A stretch of 25,680 nucleotides of DNA, from positions 1-25,680 of the forward strand of contig CAZYAI010000035.1 in assembly GCA_964645625.1 (NCBI GenBank). Reading direction: 5' to 3'. Origin of the DNA: AB-137-C09 sp964645625 (GTDB taxonomy: Bacteria; Pseudomonadota; Zetaproteobacteria; Mariprofundales; Mariprofundaceae). The number at the start of each line of letters is the position of its first letter. Within the stretch, counting starts at the first letter, position 1. Under the pieces are notes generated by a model. It had not been told where the DNA came from, did not search any database, and saw only the letters and a program-made list of their open reading frames with translations. The position numbers and the translations under genes are program-made. Shown piece after piece: positions 24,781 to 25,680 of the stretch.

Positions 24781-24794
24781 TGGAATCGATTCCA
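24781..24794. promoter_or_regulatory. 14-bp palindrome in the ectA-ectB gap
   Basis: TGGAATCGATTCCA is a perfect palindrome 33 bases upstream of the ectB start. It could be an operator for a dimeric regulator or chance. No clear promoter was identified around it, though the 143-bp gap is long for an ect operon. Confidence 0.3.
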
Positions 24795-24891
24795 AGTCGT
24801 TCATACATTGCGGTGGTCTTTGCTCTAACCACAACGGTAGCGAAAAGAGCAGACAGGCACTACAAACAAGCATGATGTAGACAATAAAGAA

Positions 24892-25410
24892 TCAGCCGAC
24901 AGGCCCAAGTCGAATAAGATTTTCTTGTTCATGATCTCCCTCTCCAAACATTTCAGCAGGAAAGATCATAGACTCTTCCATAGTGCAGCCAGAAGCATCC
25001 GCCAAAGATTGAAAAAGTGAGCGTGATGCCATATTGGATGGATTCACCGTAGCTTCGACGTAGCGAACACCTTGCTTCGTGCTAGAAGCCACCAAATGGC
25101 GCAGCATTTTTTTAGCAACACCGCGACCACGCATACGTGCATCCACGGCAACCTGCCAAACAAACAGCACATCAGGACGTTCAGGTGGTATATAAGCGGT
25201 AATAAACGCCACGATTTCATTGTTCTCTTCCGCCACAATACAAGTAGAAGGAAAGTGCGCGCAGAGAATTAAGTAGCAGTATGGTGAGTTCAAATCCAGC
25301 GGTGCACTGCGTGCAACCAGTGCGTGAATGGCTGGGCCATCTTCCGCCACAGGAGGACGGAGAAACAGGTGACCTGCTTCCATTGTTTCAGAATCGTTTC
25401 TAGTAAGCAT
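24892..25410 (-). CDS. ectA: L-2,4-diaminobutyrate acetyltransferase (EctA)
   Basis: GNAT-fold enzyme that acetylates diaminobutyrate with acetyl-CoA, the second ectoine step. The 172 residues include LFLRPPVAEDGPAIHALV, PLDLNSPYCYLILCAHF, VWQVAVDARMRGRGVAKKML (acetyl-CoA-binding R-x-x-G-x-G/A loop near 92-99), EATVNPSNMASRSLFQSLA and a GEGDHEQENLIRLG C-terminus, all typical of EctA. The start is uncertain. I chose ATG 25410, preceded by AGGGTGG six bases upstream; ATG 25470 in the same frame would add 20 residues with a weaker ribosome site. It is the first gene of ectABC. Confidence 0.93.
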   Translation of the reverse strand: MLTRNDSETMEAGHLFLRPPVAEDGPAIHALVARSAPLDLNSPYCYLILCAHFPSTCIVAEENNEIVAFITAYIPPERPDVLFVWQVAVDARMRGRGVAKKMLRHLVASSTKQGVRYVEATVNPSNMASRSLFQSLADASGCTMEESMIFPAEMFGEGDHEQENLIRLGPVG

Positions 25411-25505
25411 TGCGAGCCACCCTAGTAAGTGATTCCCATAAAGCAAATGACCATTTTTAACAACGCTCATACACAAAGCCTGCTATGAGTCATCGTAATG
25501 ATGAT

Positions 25506-25542
25506 TACGAATTCGTATCATAAACGTAATCAACTCAGTCAA
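25506..25542 (-). promoter_or_regulatory. Putative ect promoter/operator
   Basis: A perfect 12-bp palindrome TACGAATTCGTA (25506-25517) lies about 36 to 96 bases upstream of the candidate ectA starts. On the minus strand TTGACT (25537-25542) is a plausible -35. A -10 would fall beside or inside the palindrome, but its match is poor. Several ect operons are controlled by the MarR-type EctR through a palindrome over the promoter; whether this is such a site is inferred. Confidence 0.35.
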
Positions 25543-25573
25543 AAACAATAGCAATCCGTGAACAAACAAAAAC

Positions 25574-25606
25574 AAAAAAGCCCGCAAATGCAATGCATCA
25601 CGGGCT
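25574..25606 (-). terminator. Intrinsic terminator reading leftward
   Basis: On the minus strand AGCCCG (from 25606) pairs with CGGGCT (to 25579) across a 16-base loop, and six T residues follow directly. It would end a transcript entering from beyond the right edge and insulate the ect operon. No gene ending just upstream is visible within the last 74 bases. Confidence 0.65.
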
Positions 25607-25657
25607 CAAACTACTCTATAGTTTATAACTCTGTACACGACAAAAGCAGTGTTTAAC

Positions 25658-25666
25658 TGTGGATAA
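25658..25666 (-). other. Perfect DnaA-box sequence at the right edge
   Basis: TTATCCACA on the minus strand matches the DnaA box consensus exactly, in AT-rich sequence that runs off the window. A single box is weak evidence: another TGTGGATAA occurs near 1448-1456 upstream of pilB. It could mark the margin of an origin or be chance. Confidence 0.25.
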
Positions 25667-25680
25667 AGCTCTATAAGTTA

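Overview
The window comes from a Gram-negative proteobacterium with moderate GC, LPS export genes, type IV pilus assembly genes and an ectoine operon. The ectoine genes suggest a marine or otherwise saline habitat. A zetaproteobacterium (Mariprofundus-like) or a marine gammaproteobacterium would fit, but this is inferred from gene content and not proven. There are no tRNA, rRNA or CRISPR genes, no phage genes and no complete insertion sequence.

Left half, almost all plus strand. After the 5' end of a leftward glpX (class II fructose-1,6-bisphosphatase), a long co-directional run reads aroE, pilB, pilC, a PilS-like kinase, pilR, pilD, coaE, recQ, a YchJ/SEC-C protein, a DUF1499 protein, purD, purE and ftsY. 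From the kinase to the DUF1499 gene, consecutive genes overlap by 4-25 bases or are 5 bases apart, so they probably form one transcription unit. PilB (extension ATPase), PilC (platform), PilD (prepilin peptidase) and PilS/PilR (two-component control of a sigma-54 promoter) build and regulate type IV pili. The pilin itself is not here.

Right half, all minus strand. From right to left come ectA-ectB-ectC (ectoine synthesis), then carA-lptC-lptA-lptB followed by a two-component pair and a small secreted protein, and finally a TPR/cyclic-nucleotide-binding protein. The kinase and sigma-54-type regulator lie directly after lptB, where many proteobacteria carry rpoN. The regulator reads GAFPGA instead of GAFTGA in its sigma-54 contact loop. 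The reading frames from the kinase to the secreted protein are the least described part of the window.

The intergenic DNA is unusually structured. There is an 84-bp tandem repeat of hairpin units (16008-16224), a nested inverted repeat of about 290 bp inside the lptC-lptA gap, and a perfect 21-bp inverted repeat downstream of ectC. A three-copy dispersed hairpin element occurs at 4384, 11647 and 22881, and a 13-bp inverted repeat lies between purE and ftsY. The right edge carries a terminator and one perfect DnaA-box sequence.
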